From Actinopolymorpha cephalotaxi (GTDB lineage: Bacteria; Actinomycetota; Actinomycetes; Propionibacteriales; Actinopolymorphaceae), in contig NZ_JACBZA010000001.1 in NCBI RefSeq assembly GCF_013408535.1, positions 6,532,850 through 6,596,849 on the forward strand: DNA of 64,000 nucleotides, given 5' to 3'. The notes under the pieces were generated by a model. The model saw only the letters and a list, made by a program, of their open reading frames with translations, searched no databases and was not told the origin of the DNA. Made by a program: the position numbers and the translations under genes. Numbering within the stretch: the first letter of the stretch is position 1; each line of letters starts with the position of its first letter. Of this stretch, positions 7,402 through 15,857 are shown one piece after another.

Positions 7402-8801
7402 GTGGGTCCCTTCGGTCCGCGCCGGGGCACGGGGTCGATCAACGGTGGCGGGTAGTCCAGATTACGGCGTACGTCCTCGGGCAGCTGCCACGGCTGGTGC
7501 GCCGCGCCGCCCTCGATCCCGGCCAGCTCGGGGACGTACCGGCGGACGTACTCCCCGTCGGCGTCGAACCGCTCACCCTGCCGGATCGGGCTGAGCACCC
7601 GGTTGGGCCTGGTGTCGTTGCCGGTGCCGGCGACCCACTGCCAGTTGCCGAAGTTGTTGGCGACGTCGCCGTCGACCAGCCAGCGCATGAAGTGCGCGGC
7701 GCCGATCCGCCAGTCGACCCCGAGTTGCTTGGTGAGGAACGACGCCACCAGCATCCGGGCGCGGTTGTGCATCCAGCCCTCGGCCAGCAGTTGCCGCATC
7801 CCGGCGTCCACGAGCGGTACGCCGGTGTGCCCGGTGCGCCACGCCTCCACCGCGTCCTCGGTGTCGGCGGTCCACTCCCGGCCCCGGTTGCGCAGGTCGT
7901 CGGTGGAGATGCGGGGGAACGCGGCGGTCACCTGGTGGTAGAAGTCCCGCCAGCAGAGTTGGCGTACGACGTCGTCGGCCTTGCCGCGCAGCCGGTTGGC
8001 CACCCCGAGCGGCGACAGGCAACCGAAGTGGAAGTACGGGCTGAGCCGGGTGGTCTGGTCACCGGGCAGGTCGTCCCGGTCGAGCTCGCCGCCGTCGCCG
8101 GGCAGCCTGCGCAGGTAGGCGTCCAGCACGGCCCGGCCGGCGCTCTCCCCGCCCTTCGGCAGCCGCGGGGAGGTGTCGCCAAACACCAGGTCGGCGCGGC
8201 CGGGCAGGTCGCCGGGCGCGATCCCGTCCGGAAGCTCCACCCGGGTGGGCGCGCGGTCGGGAGTACGCCAGGTGGCTGCGTCCCAGGCCCGCCAGTACGG
8301 CGTGAACACCTGGTACGACGCACCCGACGCGGGCCGGAGCTCACCCGGCGGGACCACGGTGACGCCCGGGAACAACGCCAGGTCCAGCCCCTCACGCTCA
8401 CACTCCCGGGCCAGCCGGTCCTGCCTGGCCTGGGCGTACGCCGTGACGTCGGCACTGACTGCCACCCGGTCGGCACCGACCTGCCTCGCCACCGCCAGCG
8501 TCTCCGTCACCGCGTCGCCGGACCGGATCACGAGGTCCCCGCCGCGGTCGCGCAGGCTGTCCCGCAGGTCGGCCAGCGCCTCGCCCAGGAACGCGCCCCG
8601 GTTGGGCGAGGCGTACGGACCCCGGACGATCCGGTCGTCCACCACGAACAGCGGCACCACCCGTGCGGACCACCGGCAGGCGGCGGCCAGCGCCGGGTGG
8701 TCGCGCACCCGCAGGTCCCGGGTGAACAACACCACCGTCGTGTGGCCTCCGGCTCCCCCCGCCGTGGTGGTTCCGGTGGCCGGGGCTTCGGCGTCGCTCA
8801 A
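7398..8801 (-). CDS. phr: Deoxyribodipyrimidine photolyase
   Basis: A 467-residue class I photolyase that repairs UV pyrimidine dimers with light. The N-terminal antenna domain begins TTVVLFTRDLRVRDHPAL; the FAD domain has WRDFYHQV, MHNRARMLVASFLTK, and NNFGNWQWVAGTGNDTRPNR. I chose TTG at 8801 because it overlaps the upstream stop as TTGA; the frame stays open further upstream, but that part is the other strand frame of the regulator gene. It sits between the photoreceptor and the CrtU fusion, so light probably induces it. CPD specificity is likely from family resemblance only. Confidence 0.93.
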   Translation of the reverse strand: MSDAEAPATGTTTAGGAGGHTTVVLFTRDLRVRDHPALAAACRWSARVVPLFVVDDRIVRGPYASPNRGAFLGEALADLRDSLRDRGGDLVIRSGDAVTETLAVARQVGADRVAVSADVTAYAQARQDRLARECEREGLDLALFPGVTVVPPGELRPASGASYQVFTPYWRAWDAATWRTPDRAPTRVELPDGIAPGDLPGRADLVFGDTSPRLPKGGESAGRAVLDAYLRRLPGDGGELDRDDLPGDQTTRLSPYFHFGCLSPLGVANRLRGKADDVVRQLCWRDFYHQVTAAFPRISTDDLRNRGREWTADTEDAVEAWRTGHTGVPLVDAGMRQLLAEGWMHNRARMLVASFLTKQLGVDWRIGAAHFMRWLVDGDVANNFGNWQWVAGTGNDTRPNRVLSPIRQGERFDADGEYVRRYVPELAGIEGGAAHQPWQLPEDVRRNLDYPPPLIDPVPRRGPKGPT

Positions 8802-9697
8802 GAAGTCAGTCCTTCCAGTAGGTCGGCGAACCCGCCGGCGTCGGCGGCCCAGCCGCTGGCGCCGAGGTCGGTGGCCTGCCCGGCGGAGACCACCGCCGGT
8901 CCGCCGACGTAGATCGGCAGGTCGGGTCGCTCCGCGCGGACGGCGCGGACGGTGCGGCGTACGGCGTCCAGGTGCTGGTCGGCGCCGGCGCTCAGCCCGA
9001 GCGCGAGGATCCGCGGCGTCTTTCCGACCGCCTCGACCACCGACCGGACGGGCGTGTCGGCGCCGAGGTCGACCAGCGCGTACCCCTCGCCGCGCAGCAC
9101 GTCGGCGACCATCGCGGTGGGCAGGCTGTGCGGGTCGCCGGTCACCGAGGCCAGGACGACGGTGCCGCGTGGGCGTCCCCGGCGGGCGAACAGCGGCCCG
9201 AGCCGGCCGACCAGCCGCAGGGCGACGGTGCTGGCGCGGTGCTCCTCGGCGATCGTGAACCGGCCCTCCTGCCAGCCCTCGCCGAGGGTCCGCATCGAGG
9301 GGGCGAGCACGCCGAGGATCACGTCCTTCGGCGAGACGCCGGACACCAGCGCGGACTCCACCACCGCCCAGGCGCCCGCCTCGTCGCCCTCGACCATGCG
9401 TTCGCCGAGCCGGGAGCGGTAGGCCTCCGGATGCCAGTCGCCCCGCCGGGCGGGCGGTGTGGCGGTACGCTGCGCGGCGAACCGGTCCAGATCGGCCGGA
9501 TCCACCCACCAGCGGCCGCCGCGATGGGCAGCGGGCAGCCGGCCGAGGCGGACGTAGCGGTAGGCCGTCATGTAGTGCACGTCCAGCCGCCGAGCCACCT
9601 CGGCGAGGTCGAGCGGGTGTCCCGAACGCGCGGATTCCGCCGGATCGGCGGGATCGTCTTCGCGGTCGTGGCCCCCGGAACCCTGGGTGCCGTTCAT
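8798..9697 (-). CDS. litR: CarH/LitR-type B12-binding light-responsive repressor
   Basis: A 299-residue regulator. Residues 28-78 form a MerR/excisionase-like winged helix (LAEVARRLDVHYMTAYRYVR). Residues 90-170 form the helical bundle with the CarH signature W-x9-EH, here W142 and E152-H153; the His is the upper cobalamin ligand in CarH. A C-terminal B12 domain follows with DPHSLP at 188-193, keeping the lower-ligand His but with Pro where DxHxxG has Gly. In the dark such proteins bind DNA as adenosylcobalamin tetramers; light breaks the Co-C bond and releases repression. It starts the operon with photolyase and CrtU and is divergent from crtYc. Confidence 0.88.
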   Translation of the reverse strand: MNGTQGSGGHDREDDPADPAESARSGHPLDLAEVARRLDVHYMTAYRYVRLGRLPAAHRGGRWWVDPADLDRFAAQRTATPPARRGDWHPEAYRSRLGERMVEGDEAGAWAVVESALVSGVSPKDVILGVLAPSMRTLGEGWQEGRFTIAEEHRASTVALRLVGRLGPLFARRGRPRGTVVLASVTGDPHSLPTAMVADVLRGEGYALVDLGADTPVRSVVEAVGKTPRILALGLSAGADQHLDAVRRTVRAVRAERPDLPIYVGGPAVVSAGQATDLGASGWAADAGGFADLLEGLTS

Positions 9698-9718
9698 CTC
9701 GTTACTACCCTCGCAGGT

Positions 9719-9777
9719 GGTCTGTCCGCGCGTACGCCCGGCCGGACCCGGCGCCGGGGGTCTGTCGCGGGACAGAC
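9719..9777. promoter_or_regulatory. Divergent light-responsive promoter region with GTCTGTC repeats
   Basis: The 95-bp gap between the CarH-like gene and crtYc holds GTCTGTC at 9720-9726 and a perfect inverted repeat GTCTGTC-GCGG-GACAGAC at 9760-9777. The same GGGTCTGT string occurs between crtE and the DUF523 gene, and a near copy occurs upstream of the exonuclease gene at 50,079. It is the best candidate operator for the CarH-like repressor. Binding is inferred only. Confidence 0.55.
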
Positions 9778-9792
9778 TCCAGGGATGCCGCC

Positions 9793-10200
9793 GTGCCGCA
9801 CCGAGTGCTGAGGAGTCCGCAGATCGACAGGTTCCAGTACCTCCTGCTGATGGCGGCGTGCCTGGTGTTGACCCTGCCGCTGGAGTTCGTGTTCCGTGCC
9901 CGGGTCTACCGCCGCCCGAGCCGGCTGGTGCGCACGCTCGTCCCGGTGCTGGTGGTGTTCCTCGCCTGGGACGCGGTGGCGGTCGCCCGCGGCCACTGGC
10001 ACTTCAGCGACCGCTACACCACCGGCTGGCTGCTGCCGCTGCGGATCCCGGTGGAGGAGTTCGCGTTCTTCCTGGTGATCCCGATCTGCGCACTGCTGAC
10101 GTACGAGTCGGTGACCACCATGCTCGGCTACCTCGCCGACCGCCGCCGCGCGCGGCGAGCCGCTCCGGTCGGCGAACCGCAGGGGGCCGAGCATGCCTGA
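9793..10200 (+). CDS. crtYc: Lycopene cyclase subunit C
   Basis: A 135-residue membrane protein with three hydrophobic segments and the cyclase motif RIPVEEFAFFLVIP (PxEE). It forms one half of the heterodimeric beta-cyclase that closes the ends of lycopene to give beta-carotene, the usual substrate of CrtU. The start is GTG at 9793 with AGGG upstream; GTG at 9805 is an alternative. The ATG of crtYd lies inside its last codons (8-bp overlap), so the two subunits are coupled. Transcription is divergent from the CarH-like repressor. Confidence 0.88.
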   Translation: MPHRVLRSPQIDRFQYLLLMAACLVLTLPLEFVFRARVYRRPSRLVRTLVPVLVVFLAWDAVAVARGHWHFSDRYTTGWLLPLRIPVEEFAFFLVIPICALLTYESVTTMLGYLADRRRARRAAPVGEPQGAEHA

Positions 10201-10588
10201 GTACACCCTGGCCGCGGTCGTGTCCGTGGTCCTCGTCATGGTGCTGGAGCTGGCCTGGCTGCGTACCGGGATGTTCCGCCGCCCGGCGTTCTGGATCACC
10301 GCCGTGATCGTGTTCGGCTTCCAGATCCCGGTGGACGGCTGGCTCACCAAGCTGAGCGCGCCGATCGTGTTGTACGCCGAGAGCCACGCCAGCGGCATCC
10401 GGGCGCCGTGGGACATCCCGGTGGAGGACTTCGCGTTCGGCTTCAGCCTCATGACGCTCACGTTGCTGTTGTGGGATCGGCTGGGCTCCCGGGAGCGCGA
10501 CCAGGACCACGGCCGGGCGCGCGGCCGAGCATCGACCGCACCGCCACCGCCAGCTTCCGCCGGCCGGGCACCCGGGCGCGAGCGGTGA
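10193..10588 (+). CDS. crtYd: Lycopene cyclase subunit D
   Basis: A 131-residue partner of CrtYc with hydrophobic segments and the motif DIPVEDFAFGFSLM, matching the PxE(E/D) motif of the second cyclase half. The last 40 or so codons, rich in Arg, Ala and Pro, overlap the 3' end of crtB on the opposite strand by 131 bp. That tail carries no cyclase motif and looks like a readthrough extension. Confidence 0.87.
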   Translation: MPEYTLAAVVSVVLVMVLELAWLRTGMFRRPAFWITAVIVFGFQIPVDGWLTKLSAPIVLYAESHASGIRAPWDIPVEDFAFGFSLMTLTLLLWDRLGSRERDQDHGRARGRASTAPPPPASAGRAPGRER

Positions 10589-11426
10589 ACACGTCGTAGT
10601 CGGCGGCCTCGACGCGGTCCAGGATCTGGCTGTAGAGCACCCGCGCGGTGTGCACACAACGCGCCGAACGCCCTGCCAGCATGGGGATTCCGGCGTCGGC
10701 GGCGGCGTAGATCTCGCGGTTGCGGGCGATCTCGAACCGCATCAGCGCCCGCCACTCCGGTGTGACCGTGCGGGCCTGCGGGTCGGCGCCGAACCGCCAC
10801 AGGTCCTCCTGTGGCAGGTAGACCCGGCCGCGGTCGAGGTCCTCGCCGACGTCGCGCAGGAAGTTGGTGAGCTGGAACGCCACCCCGAGGTCACGCGCCG
10901 GGCGCAAGGCCGCATTGACACGAGGCCGCAGCACCGGCAGCATCATCTCCCCGATCACCGCGGCCGACCCGTCCATGTAGTCCATCAGGTCGGCCCAGGT
11001 GTCGTACTTCGCGGTGTCCAGGTCCATCGACATCGACCGCATGAACCGCGTGAAGCACTCCGGGTCGATGTGCAGCGTGAGTGCCGAGTGCACCACGGCG
11101 GCGAGCACCGGATGGCCGGAGTGCCCGGCGGCGAGGTCGGCCTCGAACCTCGCGCCGAACTCCGCGAGCTCCGCCCGGGTCTGGGCCAGGTCACGCTCGC
11201 CGGCCTCGTCCACGATGTCGTCGGCGACCCGGCAGAACGCGTACACCGCGTGCACGTGCCGGCGTTGCTCGGCGTCCAGCAGCCGGGCCGCCATCGAGTA
11301 CGTCTTGCCGTGCGCGCGGGCGATCGTGCGGCACAGGTCGTACGACCGTCGGAGTTCCGGTGTCAACCCGTCCTTGCCCTGTCTGGTGTCCTCGGCGGAT
11401 CCCCCTGAGCCCCCGCTCCCGCTCAC
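10458..11426 (-). CDS. crtB: Phytoene synthase
   Basis: A 322-residue squalene/phytoene synthase that joins two GGPP molecules head to head. The first Asp-rich motif is FCRVADDIVDE and the second region is FQLTNFLRDVGEDLDRGRVYLP. The start is GTG at 11426, overlapping the crtI stop (GTGA). The C-terminal Gly/Arg/Pro-rich tail runs into the opposite-strand crtYd gene. Last gene of the crtE-SDR-crtI-crtB operon. Confidence 0.94.
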   Translation of the reverse strand: MSGSGGSGGSAEDTRQGKDGLTPELRRSYDLCRTIARAHGKTYSMAARLLDAEQRRHVHAVYAFCRVADDIVDEAGERDLAQTRAELAEFGARFEADLAAGHSGHPVLAAVVHSALTLHIDPECFTRFMRSMSMDLDTAKYDTWADLMDYMDGSAAVIGEMMLPVLRPRVNAALRPARDLGVAFQLTNFLRDVGEDLDRGRVYLPQEDLWRFGADPQARTVTPEWRALMRFEIARNREIYAAADAGIPMLAGRSARCVHTARVLYSQILDRVEAADYDVFTARARVPGRRKLAVAVRSMLGRAPGRGPGRAPGSPADPTTAT

Positions 11427-12985
11427 AGTTCCTCCACGCGTTCGGCGGCCAGCCGTCCGGAGACGAGCACCATCGGAACGCCAACCCCTGGGACGGTTCC
11501 GCTGCCGACGAAGACCAGGCCGCGCATCCGGCGGTCGACGTTGGGCGGGCGGAACGGCCCGGACTGGAAGAACGTGTGCGCCAGGGCGAACGGCGTACCC
11601 CGCGCCATGCCCTGGTAGGCCCAGTCGGTCGGGTCGACGGTCTCCTCGACCACGACGTCGCTCGGGTAGCCCCACCCCTCGACCAGCCCGGCCAGCCGGT
11701 CGCGGGTGGCGCCGCGTTCGACCGTCCAGTCGACCTTGCCGGACAGGTTCGGCACCGGCTCCAGGACGTACAGCACCGAGGAACCGTCCGGCGCCAGCCC
11801 CGGGTCGGTCAGCGTGGGCACGGTGACCAGCACCGACGGGTCCGGCATCCGTTTGCCCTCGCGCAGCAGGGTGCGGAACGACGACGACCACTCCTTGCCG
11901 AAGTGGATGTTGTGGTGGGTCGCCTCGGGCGGCGGGAGGCCGCGCACCCCGACGTGCCACACGAACGCCGACGGGGAGTAGCGGCCCTTGCGCGCGGCCA
12001 CCGGCGCGGTGAGTTCGGGCAGCAGCGTGCGGTAGGCCGTGGGCAGGTCGGCGTTGACGACCACCGCGTCGGCGGGGATCTCGGTGCCGTCGGCGAGGAG
12101 TACGCCCCGCACCTGGGCGGCGCGACCGCCGCCCGCCGACCCGGGCACGTCGCCCTCGTGCAGCACGCGGACGACCCGGGCGCCGTGGACGAAGGTGGCG
12201 CCGGCCTTCTGCGCGGCCGTCGCCATCGCCGCCGGCACCGCGCCGATGCCGCCCTCGGGGAAGTACACCCCGCGTACGGAGTCCATGTAGGTGATCACCG
12301 CGAACACCGCGAGGGCCTGCTGGGGTGCGAGCCCGGCGTACATCGCCTGGAAGCTGAACAGCCGCACCAGCCGCTCGTCGGTGAAGTACCGCCGGATCGC
12401 GCTCTCCAGCCGCCGCAGCGCGCCCAGCCGGAACAGGCCGAGTGCTGGGCCCAGCGGCCGTGCGAGGTCCCAGAAGTGGTCGTAGTTGCGGTCGATGAAG
12501 GCCGGCATCTCCAACTGGTACAGGGATTCCAGCCAGTTGCACATGCGCACGAAGCCGGCCTCCTCGGCCGGCCCGCACTTCTCCCGGATCTCCGCCGCCA
12601 TCGCCTCCCGGCCGTGCCGGAGCGCGATCGTCGAGCCGTCGGCGAAGTTCGCGCGGTACGACGGGTCCAGCGGGCGCAGCGTCAGCAGGTCGGCCATCGA
12701 GGTGCCGGCCGCGGCGAACGTCGCCTCCAGCAGGTCCGGCATGGTGAGCACGGTCGGCCCGGTGTCGAAGGTGAAGCCGCCGGACTCGATCCGCCCGGCC
12801 CGGCCACCCGGTCGCGAGCCCTGTTCGACGACGGTGACCTGGTGGCCCGCGCCGGCGAGGTGGCAGGCGGCGGACAGCCCGCCGAGCCCGGCGCCGACGA
12901 TGACCACCCGGCGTCTGGGACGGGTGCCGCTCAGGCCGGTGCCGGAACTGGGGCCGGTGCCGGTGCCGGGGCCGGTCGCGCTCAT
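11423..12985 (-). CDS. crtI: Phytoene desaturase
   Basis: A 520-residue FAD enzyme that desaturates phytoene to lycopene. It has a Thr/Gly-rich leader of about 22 residues, then the dinucleotide motif VVIVGAGLGGLSAACHLAG, EQGSRPGGRAG, and the C-terminal bacterial desaturase signature GVGVPMVLVSGRLAAER. The ATG overlaps the stop of the upstream SDR gene (ATGA), and its own stop overlaps crtB. Family and length agree well. Confidence 0.95.
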   Translation of the reverse strand: MSATGPGTGTGPSSGTGLSGTRPRRRVVIVGAGLGGLSAACHLAGAGHQVTVVEQGSRPGGRAGRIESGGFTFDTGPTVLTMPDLLEATFAAAGTSMADLLTLRPLDPSYRANFADGSTIALRHGREAMAAEIREKCGPAEEAGFVRMCNWLESLYQLEMPAFIDRNYDHFWDLARPLGPALGLFRLGALRRLESAIRRYFTDERLVRLFSFQAMYAGLAPQQALAVFAVITYMDSVRGVYFPEGGIGAVPAAMATAAQKAGATFVHGARVVRVLHEGDVPGSAGGGRAAQVRGVLLADGTEIPADAVVVNADLPTAYRTLLPELTAPVAARKGRYSPSAFVWHVGVRGLPPPEATHHNIHFGKEWSSSFRTLLREGKRMPDPSVLVTVPTLTDPGLAPDGSSVLYVLEPVPNLSGKVDWTVERGATRDRLAGLVEGWGYPSDVVVEETVDPTDWAYQGMARGTPFALAHTFFQSGPFRPPNVDRRMRGLVFVGSGTVPGVGVPMVLVSGRLAAERVEEL

Positions 12986-14553
12986 CGGTGGTCTCCTTCG
13001 TCTCGCCGTGCGGCCACCTCACGGCGCCACCGCTCGTGCGTTCGCAGCGGCCGTGACCGACCGCGTTCGGCGGCCTCGGCGATGTTGGCGATCATTGTCC
13101 CGAAGACCACCCCGTGGAAGGGCATGATGCTCCACCAGTACGCCTGACCCGCCAGCCCGCGCGGGTGGAACACCGCCCGCTGCACCAGGGTCACCTCGTC
13201 ACCGTCGGCGTCTTCGAGGTGGAACTCCAGCCAGGCAAGGCCGGGCAGCCGCATCTCCGCGCGCAGCCGCAGCAGCCGGCCGGGTTCGCGGGCCTCCACC
13301 CGCCACCAGTCCAGCGCGTCGCCGACCTGCAGCCTGTTCGGGTCGCGCCGTCCGCGCCGCAGCCCGACACCGCCGACGGCGCGGTCCATCAGTCCGCGTA
13401 CCCGCCAGGGCGCGTTCACCGAGTACCACCCGCGCTCGCCGCCGATCCCCTCGATCACCGACCACAGCGCGTCCCGTGAGGCGTGCACCCGGCGCCGGCG
13501 CTCGTCGACGTACAGGCTGCCGCCGGCCCAGTCCGGGTCGGTCGGCAGCGGGTCGCTGGGCGCGCCCGGCACCGACGCCGAGGACCACCGGGTGGTCACG
13601 TCGGCCTCCCGGATCCGCTTCAGGGCAAGGGAGACGGCGTCGTCGAACCCGAGCCGGTTGGGCGGTCCGCCGAGGTGGTCGGCGATGTCGTTCTCCCGGC
13701 ACACCACCTCATAGCGCAGCGACTCCACCAGCGGCTTGGCGATCCCGCTCGGCACCGGCGTCACCAGCCCCACCCAGTGGCTGGACAGCCTCGGCGTGAG
13801 GACCGGCACCGGCACGATCACCCGCCGGTGCAGCCCGGCGACGGCGGCGAACCGCTTCATCATCTGCTCGTACGTGAGGACGTCGGTGCCGCCGATGTCG
13901 AACGTACGGTTGACGTCCGGCGCGAGGCGCGGCGCCTCGGCGAGGTACCACAGCACGTCCCGGATCGCGATCGGCTGGATCCGGGTGCGCACCCACGACG
14001 GCGCCACCATCGCCGGCAGCCGTTCGGTGAGGTAGCGCAGCATCTCGAACGACACCGAGCCCGAGCCGATGATCACCGCCGCCTGCAGTACCGCGGCCGG
14101 GACCGAGGAGTCCAGGAAGATGCGCCCGACCTCCTCCCGCGAACGCAGGTGCGGCGACAGGTCCGTCACCGGCCGGCCGTTCTCGTCCAGGGGGGTGATG
14201 CCGCCGAGGTAGACGATCCGGCTCACCCCGGCCCGCTCGGCCGCCCGGGCGAACTCGGTGGCGGTGCCGCGGTCGCGTTCCTCGAACTTCGCCGACGTAC
14301 CCATCGCGTGGATCAGGTAGTACGCCACGGACACGCCGTCCAGCGCCCGCGCGAGCACGTCGGGGTCGCCGGCGTCGCCTTCCACGGCCTCGACGTCGGC
14401 GAACCAGGTGCGTTCGCGGATCCGGTCGACCGAACGGGTGAGCACCCGGACGCGGTGGCCGCGTTCGAGGAGTTCGGGGACCAGCCGGCCGCCGACGTAC
14501 CCGGTGACGCCGGTGACCAGGACCGGTGCGTCGTTCCCCCGCGCGTCGTTCAT
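12982..14553 (-). CDS. SDR/NmrA-like oxidoreductase with C-terminal DUF2867-type domain
   Basis: A 523-residue two-domain protein. The N-terminal Rossmann part begins VLVTGVTGYVGGRLVPELL (TGxxGxxG) and reads like an atypical SDR acting on a quinone, lipid or similar substrate. The C-terminal 170 residues (from about LYVDERRRRVHASRDALWSV) resemble the DUF2867/START-like domain that often follows it. ATG at 14553 overlaps the crtE stop (ATGA), favouring it over the ATG four codons upstream. It lies inside the carotenoid operon between crtE and crtI, so a role in carotenoid or isoprenoid supply is plausible but not shown. Confidence 0.8.
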   Translation of the reverse strand: MNDARGNDAPVLVTGVTGYVGGRLVPELLERGHRVRVLTRSVDRIRERTWFADVEAVEGDAGDPDVLARALDGVSVAYYLIHAMGTSAKFEERDRGTATEFARAAERAGVSRIVYLGGITPLDENGRPVTDLSPHLRSREEVGRIFLDSSVPAAVLQAAVIIGSGSVSFEMLRYLTERLPAMVAPSWVRTRIQPIAIRDVLWYLAEAPRLAPDVNRTFDIGGTDVLTYEQMMKRFAAVAGLHRRVIVPVPVLTPRLSSHWVGLVTPVPSGIAKPLVESLRYEVVCRENDIADHLGGPPNRLGFDDAVSLALKRIREADVTTRWSSASVPGAPSDPLPTDPDWAGGSLYVDERRRRVHASRDALWSVIEGIGGERGWYSVNAPWRVRGLMDRAVGGVGLRRGRRDPNRLQVGDALDWWRVEAREPGRLLRLRAEMRLPGLAWLEFHLEDADGDEVTLVQRAVFHPRGLAGQAYWWSIMPFHGVVFGTMIANIAEAAERGRSRPLRTHERWRREVAARRDEGDHR

Positions 14554-15776
14554 CGCTGCCGCCACGCGGCCTCCTCGGCGAGCGCGCGCAACGCGGGCAC
14601 CGCCCTCGGGTGGACCGGCGCCCGCTCCAGCGCGAGCAGGGCGCGGTCGACGGCCAGCTTGACCTGTTGCTCGACCTCGACGTCGGCGTCGGTGCGGCGG
14701 AGTACGGCGGTCAGCTCGGCCACCTCGTCGTCACCGAGGCCGGGGTCGCCGACCCGGTCCAGCAACCGGCGTTCGGCGGGCCCGGCGCGTTCGGCGGCTA
14801 CCGCCAGCAGCAGGGTCGGCCGGCCCTCCCGCAGATCCTCACCGACCGGCTTTCCGGTGGCGGCGCTGTCGCCGAACGCGCCGAGCAGGTCGTCCCGCAG
14901 CTGGAACGCGACACCGAGCGGATTTCCGTACTCGGCGTACGCCGCTGCGAGCGACCTCGATCCGCCCGCCAGGCCTGCTCCCAGCTGTAGCGGGCGGACA
15001 ACTGTGTAGCGACCGGACTTCAGGGTCGCGACGGATGTGGCGTAGTCGGCGTCGCGCTCGCCGGTGGCACTGCCCAGCATGTCCAGGTGCTGCCCGATCA
15101 CGAGTTCGGTACACATCTGGTGCCAGGTCCGCGCGGCCGAATCGGGCAGGCCGGCGGCGATTCGGTGGGCGAGGGTGAACGCGAGGTCGCCGACCAGCAC
15201 CGCCAGTCCCTCCCCGAAGCGCCGCGGGTCGCCACGCCAGCCGAGCCCGGTGTGCCGGGCCTGCAGCGAAGTGTGCAGAGCAGGTATGCCACGGCGCGAC
15301 GACGAGCCGTCCATCACGTCGTCGTGGACGAGCGCGAAGGTGTGCAGCAGCTCCAGGGCGGCCGCGGCGCGGACGGCTGTGTCGTCGGGCGGCGTACCGT
15401 CCACTCCCACGAAACCCCAGCCACAGAAGGCGGGACGCAGTCGTTTGCCGCCGGCCAGACGGCCCCGCAGGTCGGCGAGGAGTTCGCTCACCCGGTCGCC
15501 GGCCCGGTCGGTCAACCGGGTGGCGAGGCCCTCGGTCCAGGGCTCGGCCTCCGCGGCCAACAGGTCCCGAAGGTAGGTGTCCACCGCACGGTCGAACTCC
15601 TCGGTCAGCCGGTCGGGAAACTCCTCGGCCAGTTCGGCGACCGAACTGTCGGCCAGGTCGTCCGGATATGCGTCGGTGTGTGCATCGGCGGTGTGTGCAT
15701 CGGGCAGATCGTCCACTGCACCGAATTGGCCTTGTTCGTAGGGGATTCGGGTGTGGTCGGGTCGGGCGAGAGCCAT
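14550..15776 (-). CDS. crtE: Polyprenyl (GGPP-type) diphosphate synthase
   Basis: A 408-residue all-trans prenyl synthase making the C20 precursor for CrtB. The first Asp-rich motif is HDDVMDGSSSRRG and the second is FQLRDDLLGAFGD; GGKRLRPAF precedes them. An N-terminal extension of about 90 residues is Asp/Ala-rich. The ATG at 15776 is preceded by GGGAG with 7-base spacing. First gene of the operon; its 81-bp upstream gap is shared with the divergent DUF523 gene and probably carries the light-controlled promoter. Confidence 0.92.
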   Translation of the reverse strand: MALARPDHTRIPYEQGQFGAVDDLPDAHTADAHTDAYPDDLADSSVAELAEEFPDRLTEEFDRAVDTYLRDLLAAEAEPWTEGLATRLTDRAGDRVSELLADLRGRLAGGKRLRPAFCGWGFVGVDGTPPDDTAVRAAAALELLHTFALVHDDVMDGSSSRRGIPALHTSLQARHTGLGWRGDPRRFGEGLAVLVGDLAFTLAHRIAAGLPDSAARTWHQMCTELVIGQHLDMLGSATGERDADYATSVATLKSGRYTVVRPLQLGAGLAGGSRSLAAAYAEYGNPLGVAFQLRDDLLGAFGDSAATGKPVGEDLREGRPTLLLAVAAERAGPAERRLLDRVGDPGLGDDEVAELTAVLRRTDADVEVEQQVKLAVDRALLALERAPVHPRAVPALRALAEEAAWRQR

Positions 15777-15806
15777 TGGGTTCTCCCTGGCCGCGGAGTA
15801 GGTTTC

Positions 15807-15855
15807 CAGTACTAAAAGAAGTCGATCCGACGGGTCTGTTGACGGGGTTGAACAG
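15807..15855. promoter_or_regulatory. Divergent promoter region between crtE and the DUF523 gene
   Basis: The gap contains CAGTACTAAAA (15807-15817), which matches CAGTGCTAAAA on the minus strand upstream of the FAD oxygenase (18120-18130), and GGGTCTGT (15832-15839), shared with the CarH-like promoter. CTGTT/AACAG form a small inverted repeat at 15836-15855. These are candidate operator or sigma-factor elements that would tie the island together. Confidence 0.4.
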
Positions 15856-15857
15856 CG

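Noticed and set aside
4927-7455. 842-codon plus-strand frame opposite the CrtU fusion
   Set aside because: Low-complexity Arg/Gln/Val protein without homology; the minus strand holds two complete recognised domains.
11081-13147. 688-codon plus-strand frame across crtI/crtB
   Set aside because: Antisense shadow; both crt genes are complete on the other strand.
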